Of a stretch of DNA of 64,000 nucleotides, positions 8,500 through 18,104 are shown piece after piece. Under the pieces are notes generated by a model, which was not told where the DNA came from, did not search any database, and was given only the letters and a program-made list of their open reading frames with translations. How positions within the stretch are numbered: the stretch's first letter is position 1; the number at the start of each line of letters is the position of its first letter. The stretch comes from Thiodiazotropha sp040507035. Lineage in GTDB: Bacteria; Pseudomonadota; Gammaproteobacteria; Chromatiales; Chromatiaceae. Both the position numbers and the translations under genes were made by a program. The stretch lies in NCBI GenBank assembly GCA_040507035.1, contig JBEVVR010000014.1, forward strand, positions 124,001 through 188,000, given 5' to 3'.

Positions 8500-9189
8500 C
8501 TATGGCTGGCTCGATGCCGTGGCTTGCGCGCTCTCCAGACCGGCGCGCCGTTGTGCCAGACTGCGATCCACGAGACGTTTTCCGGCCAGCAGAAAACCGA
8601 GCACCAGAAAACCGCCCGGGGGCAGGATGATGAGGAGAAACCCCTTGTAGTCGGGAATCAGCTCCAACTCCAGGAAGGCGGCCCAGGAGCCGAGCAGCAG
8701 GGCGGCATTGGCGAACAGGGTACCGCTGCCGAGAATCTCCCGGGCGGCCCCCAGCAGCACCAGCGCCAGGGTGAAACCGAGCCCCATCATCAGACCATCG
8801 AAGATCGATGGCAGGATCTTGTTGCGAGAAGCGAAGGACTCGGCCCGCCCGAGGATAGCGCAGTTGGTGACAATGAGGGGGATGAACAGCCCCAGCACCT
8901 TGTGCAGATCGTGCACCCAGGCATTCATCGACAGGTCCACCAGGGTGACCAGTACGGCGATGATCAAAACGAAGACCGGGATCCTTACTTGTGGTGTGAT
9001 GATGCCGCGAAACAGAGAGATCAGCAGGCCAGACGCCACCATCACCGCGGTGGAGGCGAGTCCCATGCCGAGACCGTTGCTGGCGGTACCGGTCACAGCG
9101 AGCAGTGGGCACAGAGCCAGGGCCTGGGCGAAGACGATGTTGTTGTCCCAGATGCCGTCTTTGGCGATGCGTCGGTAGTCATTACTCAT
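8500..9189 (-). CDS. rnfE: Rnf electron transport complex subunit E
   Basis: The 229-residue integral membrane protein has about six membrane segments. It carries the RnfE/RsxE patterns NIVFAQALALCPLLAVTGTASNG and VTNCAILGRAESFASR. RnfE and RnfA are paralogous core subunits of the membrane complex that uses ion motive force to reduce ferredoxin. A small inverted-repeat element separates it from rnfG upstream, which is unusual for this operon. The C-terminus is hydrophilic and variable (RSLAQRRAGLESAQ). Confidence 0.95.
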   Translation of the reverse strand: MSNDYRRIAKDGIWDNNIVFAQALALCPLLAVTGTASNGLGMGLASTAVMVASGLLISLFRGIITPQVRIPVFVLIIAVLVTLVDLSMNAWVHDLHKVLGLFIPLIVTNCAILGRAESFASRNKILPSIFDGLMMGLGFTLALVLLGAAREILGSGTLFANAALLLGSWAAFLELELIPDYKGFLLIILPPGGFLVLGFLLAGKRLVDRSLAQRRAGLESAQATASSQP

Positions 9190-9228
9190 TGAACTGTTGC
9201 TCCAGTTGCAGATCTGCTAAAGCGGTTC

Positions 9229-9385
9229 AGTCCGCCAATGAACGTAAATGATAGGCATGCTTAAATCGAGTTGCGGACTGCCTCTTCATTGCCTGACCCA
9301 TCTGCCCAGCTGTGAACACCCCTGCGTATAATGGCGTGGTAAAACATCGACAACATTTGCGTTCATTCGCGTTCATTTGCGGACT
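9229..9385. repeat. Small inverted-repeat element (MITE-like), 157 bp, between rnfG and rnfE
   Basis: The ends at 9229-9250 and 9364-9385 are 22-base inverted copies matching at 19 positions (outer AGTCCGC / GCGGACT, inner CAATGAACG / CGTTCATT). The right end also has a tandem copy of GCGTTCATT. No open frame lies inside. The same motif family (CATTTGCG, GTTCATTTGCGG) recurs at 54550-54660. It accounts for the 205-base gap that splits an otherwise overlapping operon. Confidence 0.7.
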
Positions 9386-9394
9386 TATCCTTAG

Positions 9395-10045
9395 TTACCG
9401 CTTAACCACATCTGTGGTGATCACAGGTGGGTTGAGCAACTCGGTGCGATGTTGTTTGAAAAAGGCCAGGCCATCCTTGATCGCCTGCACCACGGCTCGG
9501 GGTGTGATGGTGGCGCCGCTGAACTGGTCGAAACGCCCGCCATCCTTCTTTACGGCCCACTCCTTTGCCGGCGGATCACCCAGGGAGAGGCCGTTGAAAC
9601 CGAGGATCCAGGTGTCCCTCGCAACTTCGATTTTGTCACCCAGTCCGGGGGTTTCGGCATGAGAGAGCACCCGTACGCCGAGCACCTTGCCATTGGCGTC
9701 GAGCCCCAGGATGAGACGGATCTCGCCGGCATACCCCTGGCCGTTGATCTCCCAGGCGAGGGCATTGACCTGGGCGCCGATGGTGCCGCGATAGACGGTG
9801 ACCGGCTTGCCGTTGTCGCCGGGGATTTGAAGGGGATTGGCCAGCAGGTCGTTGTCATAGCGCTGCGCTGGCACGACCTGGCCCAGGGAGTCGAGCAGGT
9901 CCTCCTTCTGGCGCTCCAGGATCGCATCCCTGGTGGCGATGTTACCCGCCACCAGCAGGGCCGTTGCCAGGGTCGAGAAACCACCCAGCAGCACCGCCTG
10001 GTAGCCGATGCGCTTGCGATATTGTGGTTCCTTGGGTGTACCCAT
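9395..10045 (-). CDS. rnfG: Rnf electron transport complex subunit G (covalent FMN subunit)
   Basis: The 216-residue protein has one N-terminal membrane anchor (AVLLGGFSTLATALLVAGN) and a periplasmic FMN-binding domain. The FMN attachment motif SGATITPRAV (about 177-186) supplies the threonine that binds FMN by a phosphoester. The conserved SHAETPGLGDKI lies upstream. Its ATG shares one base with the rnfD stop (TGATG), showing coupling. It is a full-length, ordinary member of the family. Confidence 0.95.
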   Translation of the reverse strand: MGTPKEPQYRKRIGYQAVLLGGFSTLATALLVAGNIATRDAILERQKEDLLDSLGQVVPAQRYDNDLLANPLQIPGDNGKPVTVYRGTIGAQVNALAWEINGQGYAGEIRLILGLDANGKVLGVRVLSHAETPGLGDKIEVARDTWILGFNGLSLGDPPAKEWAVKKDGGRFDQFSGATITPRAVVQAIKDGLAFFKQHRTELLNPPVITTDVVKR

Positions 10046-11130
10046 CAGGCTTCACCTCGCTCATCCGCATAGTTCAACGGCTCGCCCTTGCGATCGCGGC
10101 CATAGATACGGGGTTTCAGATAGTGGTCGATGAGCGGGGTGCAGGCGTTCATCAGCATCACCGCGAAGGCGACCCCCTCCGGGTAACCGGCCCAGGTGCG
10201 GATGGCATAGACAAGCAGGCCGACACCGGCGCCGAAGATGAGTTGACCCCGAATGGAGACCGGCGAGGTCACCAGGTCGGTGGCAATGAAGAAGGCACAG
10301 AGGATCGCCGCCCCCGAGAGCAGATGGGTCAACGGACCCACATAGTTCTGGGGATCGATTAGATGAAACAGGGTTGCGAGCAGGGCCAGGCTACCCAGCA
10401 TGGCAACCGGGATATGCCAGGTGATGATGCGTTTGTAGATCAGAAAGAGTCCACCCAACAGCAGCAGCAGGGCGGAGGTCTCGCCGAGACTGCCACCGGC
10501 CTCGCCGAGGGTGAGCTGCCACAGGGAGGCGACCTCGCTGCTGGCGGTTTCCAGCGCGACCCCACGTCCCAATTCCGTCTTCAGATGGCCAAGAGTGGTG
10601 GCGCTGCTGATCGCGTCCAGATGATCGGAGTGACCGAAGGTGATGGCCAGACTCTCTAGAAATCCGGGAGCCTGGGCTGAAAACAGGGGAACCGGCCCAT
10701 TGAACAGGGTCATCTCCAGGGGAAAGGAGATCAACAGCGCCACCCGGGCCACCATCGCCGGATTGAAGAGGTTCTGGCCGATGCCGCCAAAGACCTGCTT
10801 GCCGATGACAATGGCGAGAAAGGCTCCCACCAAACCGATCCACCAGGGTGCCCAGGGGGGCAGGGTCATGGCCAGCAGCCAGCCGGTGAGGAGGGCAGAG
10901 CCGTCGAGCAGGAAGGGACGCACCGGTTTGCCGCTCATGCGCAGGGAGCCGGCCTCGAAAATCAATGCCGCAAGGATGGTTGTGACAAACAGGAATATCG
11001 CCGGCCAGCCGAACAGATAGAGGCTGTAGAGAGTGGCGGGCAGCAGCGCCAGCAACACCAGTCCCATGGTGCGGCGGATGCTGTTGCGGGCATGGGTATA
11101 GGGGCCAGCGACGGGTTGCTCTTCGATCAT
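10045..11130 (-). CDS. rnfD: Rnf electron transport complex subunit D
   Basis: The 361-residue membrane protein has about nine to ten hydrophobic segments. It shows the RnfD/NqrB patterns GSALLTGWLLAMTLPPWAPWW and GKQVFGGIGQNLFNPAMVARV. The FMN attachment site appears as DAISSATTLG (about residues 174-183). Start and stop overlap rnfC and rnfG. The subunit binds covalent FMN and takes part in ion translocation in the Rnf complex. Confidence 0.95.
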   Translation of the reverse strand: MIEEQPVAGPYTHARNSIRRTMGLVLLALLPATLYSLYLFGWPAIFLFVTTILAALIFEAGSLRMSGKPVRPFLLDGSALLTGWLLAMTLPPWAPWWIGLVGAFLAIVIGKQVFGGIGQNLFNPAMVARVALLISFPLEMTLFNGPVPLFSAQAPGFLESLAITFGHSDHLDAISSATTLGHLKTELGRGVALETASSEVASLWQLTLGEAGGSLGETSALLLLLGGLFLIYKRIITWHIPVAMLGSLALLATLFHLIDPQNYVGPLTHLLSGAAILCAFFIATDLVTSPVSIRGQLIFGAGVGLLVYAIRTWAGYPEGVAFAVMLMNACTPLIDHYLKPRIYGRDRKGEPLNYADERGEA

Positions 11131-12662
11131 GCTTCCACTCCCGCGTCGGCTGCCGGTTTGTCACTGTTTTCAGCAGCGGCCTTGGCCTCCTCTTCGGCGC
11201 GCTTTTTCGCCTCCATCTCTCGCTTGCGTTTCATCATCGCCTCACGCTTGGCCCGCTTGATTGCCTCCATGCGCTCGCTGCGCGCCTCCGCCAGGCGCTT
11301 GGTCTCGCCCTGTTTGTGTTGGGCGCGCTGGCGGGCGGCCAACTCCCCCTTGGCGTAGTTGAAGTACTGGACCAGGGGGATATGTGAAGGACAGGCGTAG
11401 GAGCAGGATCCGCAGGCGATGCAATCGAGCAGTCCCAGCTTGACCGAGTTGTCGAGGCCACCGGCTCGAATGTGAGCCGCCATCTCCAGGGGAACCAGGC
11501 CACAGGGACAGGCCTGGACACAGCTGGCACAGCGGATACAGGGCATCTCCTCGCCGCTTTCGCTCTCGCTGGCGGTGAGCGCCAACAGGCCATTGCTGCC
11601 TTTTACCGCCGGCACCCGGGTGGAGGGAAGCGGCTGTCCCATCATCGGGCCACCACTGATCAGTCTGGTCGGCTCCTCCTTGAAGCCACCGCAGAAATCG
11701 ATGAGGTGGGACAGGGGTGTGCCCAGGGGTACATACAGATTCTTGGGTTGCTGAATGGCGCCGCCGGTTACCGTCATCACCCGGGAGACCAGAGGCCTAC
11801 CCAGATAGAGGGCATCGTGCACCGCCAATGCGGTGGCCGCATTGTGCACCACTACGCCCATGTCGGCGGTGAGACCGCGAGCCGGGGTCTCTTTACCGAT
11901 CAGCGTCTGCACCAGATGCTTTTCGGAACCCATGGGATAGCGGGTCGGCAGACCGACAACGCTAACCTGGTCATAAGGTTGTGCGGCATCTCTCATCGCT
12001 TCTTGCGCCTGAGGTTTGTTGTTCTCGATGGCGATAAGGATGCGATCCACACCCAGGGCGAGTGCCATCAGGCGTACACCATCGAGGATCTCCTTGGGCT
12101 TTTCGCGCATCAGGCGGTCATCACAGGTCAGATAGGGCTCGCACTCGGCACCGTTGATGACCAGGGTATCCAGGGTATAGCGCTTGCGCAGATTGAGTTT
12201 CACCGCCGAGGGGAAGGTGGCGCCTCCCATGCCGACTATGCCGGCATCGGCCACCCGCTGTGCGAGCTCCTCAGCGGAGAGGCTGAATGGTGCATCCACC
12301 GGGTCGAGTTGATCCGTCCACTCATCCTTACCGTCCGGTTTCAGGGTGATCGTCCTCACCGACAGGCCCGAGGGGTGGTGGGCCGGGTATCCCCCCACAC
12401 CCATGATGCGTCCCGAGGTAGGGGCGTGTACCGGAGCGGATATCGCCCCCTGGCTGCGGGCCAGGCGCTGGCCCTTTTTCACCAGTTCGCCACGTCGCAC
12501 CAGCGGAGTCGCCGGTGCACCGATATGTTGCTGCAGGGGAATATGCAACAGCGGGGGCATCGGCAGCTCTTCAATCGCCTGTCCGGCGCTGAGCTGCTTG
12601 CGGTCCTCGGGATGAACACCGCCGCGTATCTTGAACAACTTGATGAAATTTTCCGCGCCCAT
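11127..12662 (-). CDS. rnfC: Rnf electron transport complex subunit C
   Basis: The 511-residue protein starts at ATG 12662 (MGAENFIKLFKIRGGVHPEDRK), which is where family similarity begins; an open frame extends upstream but is not RnfC-like. The N-terminal RnfC barrel-sandwich region is followed by the FMN/NADH-binding Rossmann part (GMGGATFPSAVKL, NGAECEPYLTCDDRL). Two 4Fe-4S motifs follow (CIRCASCVQACP and CIACGSCSYACP). A C-terminal tail of about 80 residues is rich in K, R, E and A and probably forms a long helix, as in other proteobacterial RnfC. It is the peripheral NADH-oxidising subunit. Confidence 0.95.
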   Translation of the reverse strand: MGAENFIKLFKIRGGVHPEDRKQLSAGQAIEELPMPPLLHIPLQQHIGAPATPLVRRGELVKKGQRLARSQGAISAPVHAPTSGRIMGVGGYPAHHPSGLSVRTITLKPDGKDEWTDQLDPVDAPFSLSAEELAQRVADAGIVGMGGATFPSAVKLNLRKRYTLDTLVINGAECEPYLTCDDRLMREKPKEILDGVRLMALALGVDRILIAIENNKPQAQEAMRDAAQPYDQVSVVGLPTRYPMGSEKHLVQTLIGKETPARGLTADMGVVVHNAATALAVHDALYLGRPLVSRVMTVTGGAIQQPKNLYVPLGTPLSHLIDFCGGFKEEPTRLISGGPMMGQPLPSTRVPAVKGSNGLLALTASESESGEEMPCIRCASCVQACPCGLVPLEMAAHIRAGGLDNSVKLGLLDCIACGSCSYACPSHIPLVQYFNYAKGELAARQRAQHKQGETKRLAEARSERMEAIKRAKREAMMKRKREMEAKKRAEEEAKAAAENSDKPAADAGVEA

Positions 12663-12681
12663 GACTAGCCCATATTGTTCA

Positions 12682-13212
12682 TTAGGCGGCCTTGGCCGGT
12701 TGCGGCCAATACCAGGTTTGCAGGGTAGGTTTGACCTCACGCATCTCGATGCACTCGGTGGGACAGACGTCGTAACACTTTTCACAACCGGTGCAGGCAT
12801 CGGCGAAGACGGCATGGATCATCTTCGGACCGCCGAGGATGGCATCGGTGGGGCAGCGTTTGAAGCATTTGGTGCAACCGACGCAAAGGTTCTCGTGAAT
12901 GAAGGCCAAGGTGGGCGCCTTCTCCTCCACCGCTGAGAGATCGACGCTGACCCCCATCTTTTCTGCAAGGGCCTCTGCCAATGCCTTGCCTCCGGGTGGA
13001 CACATGGTTACCGCGGCTTCACCATTGGCAACCGCCTCAGCTGCCGGAGTGCATCCGGGATAGCCGCACTGCCCGCATTGGGATCCAGGCAACAGCTCCT
13101 CAATCTCCGCCTGCAGGGGATTGCCTTCCACTGCCAGATATTTGGAGGCTATGCCCAACATAGCGCCCATCAGGAGACCCAGCCCGGTAACAATGAAAAT
13201 TGCTGAAACCAT
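12682..13212 (-). CDS. rnfB: Rnf electron transport complex subunit B (Fe-S)
   Basis: The 176-residue protein has an N-terminal membrane anchor, an Fe-S (ASKHA-type) motif CGQCGYPGC followed by a distant Cys (MCPPGG), and two 4Fe-4S ferredoxin motifs (CVGCTKCFKRCP and CTGCEKCYDVCP). I chose ATG 13212, eight bases after GGAGGG; a TTG two codons earlier is too close to that site. RnfB passes electrons to or from soluble ferredoxin. Confidence 0.95.
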   Translation of the reverse strand: MVSAIFIVTGLGLLMGAMLGIASKYLAVEGNPLQAEIEELLPGSQCGQCGYPGCTPAAEAVANGEAAVTMCPPGGKALAEALAEKMGVSVDLSAVEEKAPTLAFIHENLCVGCTKCFKRCPTDAILGGPKMIHAVFADACTGCEKCYDVCPTECIEMREVKPTLQTWYWPQPAKAA

Positions 13213-13227
13213 GGTCAATCCCTCCTT

Positions 13228-13815
13228 CTACTGTGTGGTCAATCCGGCAAAGCCCATAAACGCCAACGACATCAGACCCGCCACCACATAGGCAATGGGT
13301 GCACCGGCGAACAGGGCGGGTACATTGGCCAGGGCCAGGCGTTCACGCAGACCGGCAAACATCACCAGGACCAGGGTGAAACCGAGGGCTGAACCGAAAC
13401 CGTAGAGCAGGCTTTCGAAGAAACCGTTCTCCTGCTGCACATTGAGCAGGGCGACCCCAAGCACCGCGCAGTTGGTGGTGATCAGTGGCAGAAATATTCC
13501 CAGGACCTGATAGAGCGCTGGGGAGGTTTTACGCACCACCATCTCGGTGAACTGCACCACCACCGCGATTACCAAGATAAAGGTAAGGATGCGCAGATAG
13601 CCAAGACCGAAAGGGGCGAGCAAAAAGTGCTCCAGCAGCCAACCGGCAAAGGCGGCGAGGGTGAGCACAAAGGTGGTCGCCAGTCCCATGCCGAGGGCCG
13701 AGTCGAGTTTGTTGGAGACCCCCATCAACGGGCAGAGGCCAAGGAATTTGACCAGGACCACGTTATTCACCAGCGCTGTCGAGAGAATAATAAGAAAGAG
13801 TTCCATGGGTGCCAT
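13228..13815 (-). CDS. rnfA: Rnf electron transport complex subunit A
   Basis: The 195-residue protein has six membrane segments and the RnfA signature ALVNNVVLVKFLGLCPLMGVSNK, plus ITTNCAVLGVALLN. It is the first gene of the operon and is transcribed divergently from nifL. An ATG at 13806 is an equally plausible start. A sigma54-like element lies about 30-45 bases upstream, consistent with coexpression with nif genes. Confidence 0.95.
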   Translation of the reverse strand: MAPMELFLIILSTALVNNVVLVKFLGLCPLMGVSNKLDSALGMGLATTFVLTLAAFAGWLLEHFLLAPFGLGYLRILTFILVIAVVVQFTEMVVRKTSPALYQVLGIFLPLITTNCAVLGVALLNVQQENGFFESLLYGFGSALGFTLVLVMFAGLRERLALANVPALFAGAPIAYVVAGLMSLAFMGFAGLTTQ

Positions 13816-13842
13816 CGGTTGCAGCTTCGATAGGAATCACCC

Positions 13843-13858
13843 AACAAAAAATATGCCA
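13843..13858 (-). promoter_or_regulatory. Candidate sigma54 promoter of the rnf operon
   Basis: On the minus strand the sequence is TGGCATATTTTTTGTT. It matches the -24 TGGCA block and has the GG-N10-G spacing, but the -12 dinucleotide is GT, not GC. It ends 27 bases before the rnfA ATG. The two NifA sites in the shared intergenic region would sit about 155-205 bases upstream of it. Confidence 0.45.
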
Positions 13859-14012
13859 ATTACCCATGCGCGGTTTGTGTCGTCACTGCAGATTGTCTCC
13901 AATCCTTCTCTAGAGTGCTGAAATCTGTAGTGAAAAAGGATGCTTTCGCAGATCTTTTCATTGCCGGGACGGTTTCGATTTTGTGCGCACGCCTGGCTCG
14001 CCCCCTCTCTCC

Positions 14013-14028
14013 TGTAGGCTTTATAACA
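14013..14028. promoter_or_regulatory. NifA upstream activator site (distal), nifL-rnfA intergenic
   Basis: TGTAGGCTTTATAACA fits the NifA consensus TGT-N10-ACA exactly. It lies 75 bases upstream of the nifL -24 element. It shares its left half TGTAGGCTTT with the site at 47970-47985. Confidence 0.65.
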
Positions 14029-14045
14029 GGTCGGATAGGGGTCTC

Positions 14046-14061
14046 TGTCAGGTCTGCGACA
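14046..14061. promoter_or_regulatory. NifA upstream activator site (proximal), nifL-rnfA intergenic
   Basis: TGTCAGGTCTGCGACA is a second exact TGT-N10-ACA. Its centre is 33 bases (about three helical turns) from that of the distal site, so both would lie on one face of the DNA. Confidence 0.6.
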
Positions 14062-14101
14062 AAGGGGTGTGGGTGCAGTTGTACCTCTTATTGGGTAGTG
14101 A

Positions 14102-14117
14102 TGGTACGGCTTTTGCA
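14102..14117 (+). promoter_or_regulatory. Sigma54 promoter of nifLA
   Basis: TGGTACGGCTTTTGCA matches the sigma54 consensus TGGCACG-N4-TTGCW at all but one fixed position, with GG at 14103-14104 and GC at 14115-14116 separated by ten bases. The nifL ATG lies 52 bases downstream. The remaining sequence of this 354-base intergenic region shows no gene. Confidence 0.75.
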
Positions 14118-14169
14118 GCTACAACAATCATTTCCACAAAAAATGCCTGATTAAGTGAAGTGAGCAGCA

Positions 14170-15801
14170 ATGGCACAACAGAAATCCAGAAGCAAAACCG
14201 GTGAAGCCATCGACACCATCAGCAACTTCCTGGCTTCACCACCGGAGGGGACGCCGGCAGAGGTGATTGAGGCCTTCAGTGCGCTGGGTACCAAGCAGTA
14301 TCTGCCGCCGAAACTCTTTCTGGAAACCGTGGAACAGGCCCCAATCGCCATCTCAATTACTGATCCGGCTGCCCATATTCTCTATGTTAATCAAGCGTTT
14401 GAGATATTGACTGGCTATGCGCGTGATGAGCTGATTGGAAAAAACGAGTCGGTCCTCTCGAGTAAGTCGACACCCCTCGAGGTCTATCAGGATCTGTGGC
14501 AGACGATTCAACAGCGCGATGTCTGGCGCGGCAAGCTGGTCAACCACCGCAAGGACAAACAGGAGTATCTGGCCGAGCTCACTATCTCACCGGTACTCAA
14601 TCCCAAGGGTTCGATCGCCTACTACCTCGGCATGCACCGTGATGTGACATCGGTGCACCAACTTGAACAGCGGTTGAAATTCCAGAAGGACCTCACCGAG
14701 GCGGCACTCGATGCCGCGCCGATGGTGATGGCGATGGTGGGAAGCGATCGAAAGGTCCTTTTTGACAACCATGCCTATAAGGCATTGATGGGTGATTTCC
14801 GGGGTAGGGAGCCAGTCAACCTCTTCCTCGATGCGTTGGAGCAGCAGATCGGTTTCGACCTCGGCAACGTCTGCCAAATCGGTGAGGGTTTTACCAATAT
14901 AGAAGTCCGCCTCGATCCGCCAGGCAGCAGCACTCCCCGCTGGTTCTCCTGTTCCGGTGTGCGCGTGGCGGAGCTGGACGAAGCGGCGCAAAACTATTTC
15001 AAGCAGAGTGACAAGGCCCGCTGTTGCCTGTTGCTGATTGCCAATGAGGTTACCGCAAGCCGCAATCGTATCAACGAAGCACGGCTCAACATGATCCGCG
15101 CGAACATGGCTGAGCAGCAGATGGTGCAGACCATGCGCGAGGCGATCTCCGGTTCCATATTCAAACTGCAGGCGCCGCTGAATGTGATCAAGGCGGCCCT
15201 CTCGATGCCCAATTCAACGGCCGATCAAAGCGGTCTGCGCAAGGTATTGCAGCAGGCGCTGGAGAGCGGTGATGAGGCGATGGAGAGTCTGCACAGCGCC
15301 TTGCCGAGTCAGACCACTGAGCAGACAACGCTGGTGAACATAAACGAACTGCTGCACGAGGTGATGAAGCTCTCCACCAAAAAGATGTTGGCGCGGGGCA
15401 TCATTGTCGATTGGCGACCTGCCCCGGTGTTGCCCGGTATCACCGGTCGTGCCAACGCCCTTCGCGGTCTCTTCAAGTACCTCATCGACAATGCCATGCA
15501 GGCCCTTGAGGAGTCGGAGCAGGACTACCGGGAGATCAGGTTGGAGACCCGGCTTGAAGCACAGGAACTGGTGGTTGAGGTGATGGACAACGGGCCGGGC
15601 GTACCCAACATTCACCGACTCAAGGCCTTTGAACCCTTCTTCTGTGGTTGGATCCAGGCCAAGGAGCATGCAGGCATGGGTTTGACCATGGCGCAGGAAG
15701 CTGCCATCGGGCATGGAGGAAGTGTGGAGATCGATCCCGATTTTCTGGGAGGTTGTCGAATCATTGTGAGACTGCCCTTGAACGGGGCTGGAGGCGTTTA
15801 A
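14170..15801 (+). CDS. nifL: Nitrogen fixation negative regulator NifL
   Basis: The 543-residue protein has a first PAS domain from about residue 50 (PIAISITDPAAHILYVNQAFEIL), which in Azotobacter NifL binds FAD and senses redox state. A second PAS-like domain follows from about 180, then a histidine-kinase-like region. The GHKL ATPase boxes are visible: N box DNAMQAL near 440, G1 DNGPGVPN near 477, G2 GMGLTMAQEA near 502. The H-box equivalent (FKLQAPLNVI) has no histidine, so it should not act as a kinase. NifL sequesters NifA in response to oxygen and fixed nitrogen. It precedes nifA by four bases. Confidence 0.93.
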   Translation: MAQQKSRSKTGEAIDTISNFLASPPEGTPAEVIEAFSALGTKQYLPPKLFLETVEQAPIAISITDPAAHILYVNQAFEILTGYARDELIGKNESVLSSKSTPLEVYQDLWQTIQQRDVWRGKLVNHRKDKQEYLAELTISPVLNPKGSIAYYLGMHRDVTSVHQLEQRLKFQKDLTEAALDAAPMVMAMVGSDRKVLFDNHAYKALMGDFRGREPVNLFLDALEQQIGFDLGNVCQIGEGFTNIEVRLDPPGSSTPRWFSCSGVRVAELDEAAQNYFKQSDKARCCLLLIANEVTASRNRINEARLNMIRANMAEQQMVQTMREAISGSIFKLQAPLNVIKAALSMPNSTADQSGLRKVLQQALESGDEAMESLHSALPSQTTEQTTLVNINELLHEVMKLSTKKMLARGIIVDWRPAPVLPGITGRANALRGLFKYLIDNAMQALEESEQDYREIRLETRLEAQELVVEVMDNGPGVPNIHRLKAFEPFFCGWIQAKEHAGMGLTMAQEAAIGHGGSVEIDPDFLGGCRIIVRLPLNGAGGV

Positions 15802-15805
15802 TTTT

Positions 15806-17371
<1,566 letters not shown>

Positions 17372-17387
17372 GTTGCAGGATACAGAC

Positions 17388-17993
17388 TTATAGTGAGGGC
17401 AGGGCAGAGATTGCGATATCAACAACCTTATGCAGCTCTTTTCTCGACTTGCCCTGTCTAGCCAGAACAGAGATTCCATACAACACGGACAATAGATATT
17501 CGGCGATATCCCCCGGTTTTTCTGTTTGCGCTAAAAGGCCTCTTTCCTGCTCGGTCGCAATAACTTTTCTTAGTGTCTGCTGGTGCGCCGATCTCATGGT
17601 CTGCAGCAAAAGTGAGATATCATCGGGTATATCTCCACCCCCTGCCTCACAGTTGCTTTTGACAATGAAACACCCTTTTGGCGTTGCTTTGTTACTGACC
17701 AGATCGGTGATGCCCAGCATATAGGCCTTAATGCGCTCACTTACCGGTGCCTCTGCAGGTTCGGTAAGCCGCTGCAGAATCGGAGCTCCGTAGTGCGAGG
17801 TGTAGTGTTCCAAAGCAGCGCCAAAGAGTTGCTCCTTGTTACCGAAAGCGGCATACAGGCTGGGTTTATTGATGCCCAATGCCTCAGTCAAGTCAGTTAC
17901 GGAGGTTGCTGAGTAGCCGTTTCTCCAGAAAACACGCATCGCCTTGTCCAGCGCATCTGATTTGTCAAATGTACGTTTCCTGCCTGCACCCAT
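17388..17993 (-). CDS. TetR/AcrR family transcriptional regulator
   Basis: The 201-residue protein has the N-terminal TetR helix-turn-helix (AMRVFWRNGYSATSVTDLTEALGINKPSLYAAFGNK in outline, residues about 17-52) and a variable ligand-binding C-terminus. It is divergent from the SDR gene, and two near-palindromic sites lie in the gap. The likely role is autorepression and repression of the SDR gene until an inducer binds. The inducer is unknown. Confidence 0.9.
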   Translation of the reverse strand: MGAGRKRTFDKSDALDKAMRVFWRNGYSATSVTDLTEALGINKPSLYAAFGNKEQLFGAALEHYTSHYGAPILQRLTEPAEAPVSERIKAYMLGITDLVSNKATPKGCFIVKSNCEAGGGDIPDDISLLLQTMRSAHQQTLRKVIATEQERGLLAQTEKPGDIAEYLLSVLYGISVLARQGKSRKELHKVVDIAISALPSL

Positions 17994-18022
17994 CGCTCTC
18001 TCGCTCTATTCAATATTTCTAC

Positions 18023-18075
18023 TTGACATTATGTACCGAACAGTACAATAATTCAAATATGTACCGATCGGTATA
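18023..18075 (+). promoter_or_regulatory. Promoter with paired TetR-type operators for the SDR gene
   Basis: Two 16-base near-palindromes sharing TGTACCGA occur at 18032-18047 (TGTACCGAACAGTACA) and 18060-18075 (TGTACCGATCGGTATA). A -35 element TTGACA (18023-18028) and TACAAT (18044-18049) flank and overlap the first palindrome. This arrangement fits occlusion of polymerase by the divergent TetR protein. Confidence 0.6.
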
Positions 18076-18104
18076 TAATTAATAACAGCTACAGGAGCCA
18101 TCCC

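Noticed and set aside
11472..12668. 398-codon plus-strand frame opposite rnfC
   Set aside because: Shadow of rnfC with low-complexity composition and no start signals.
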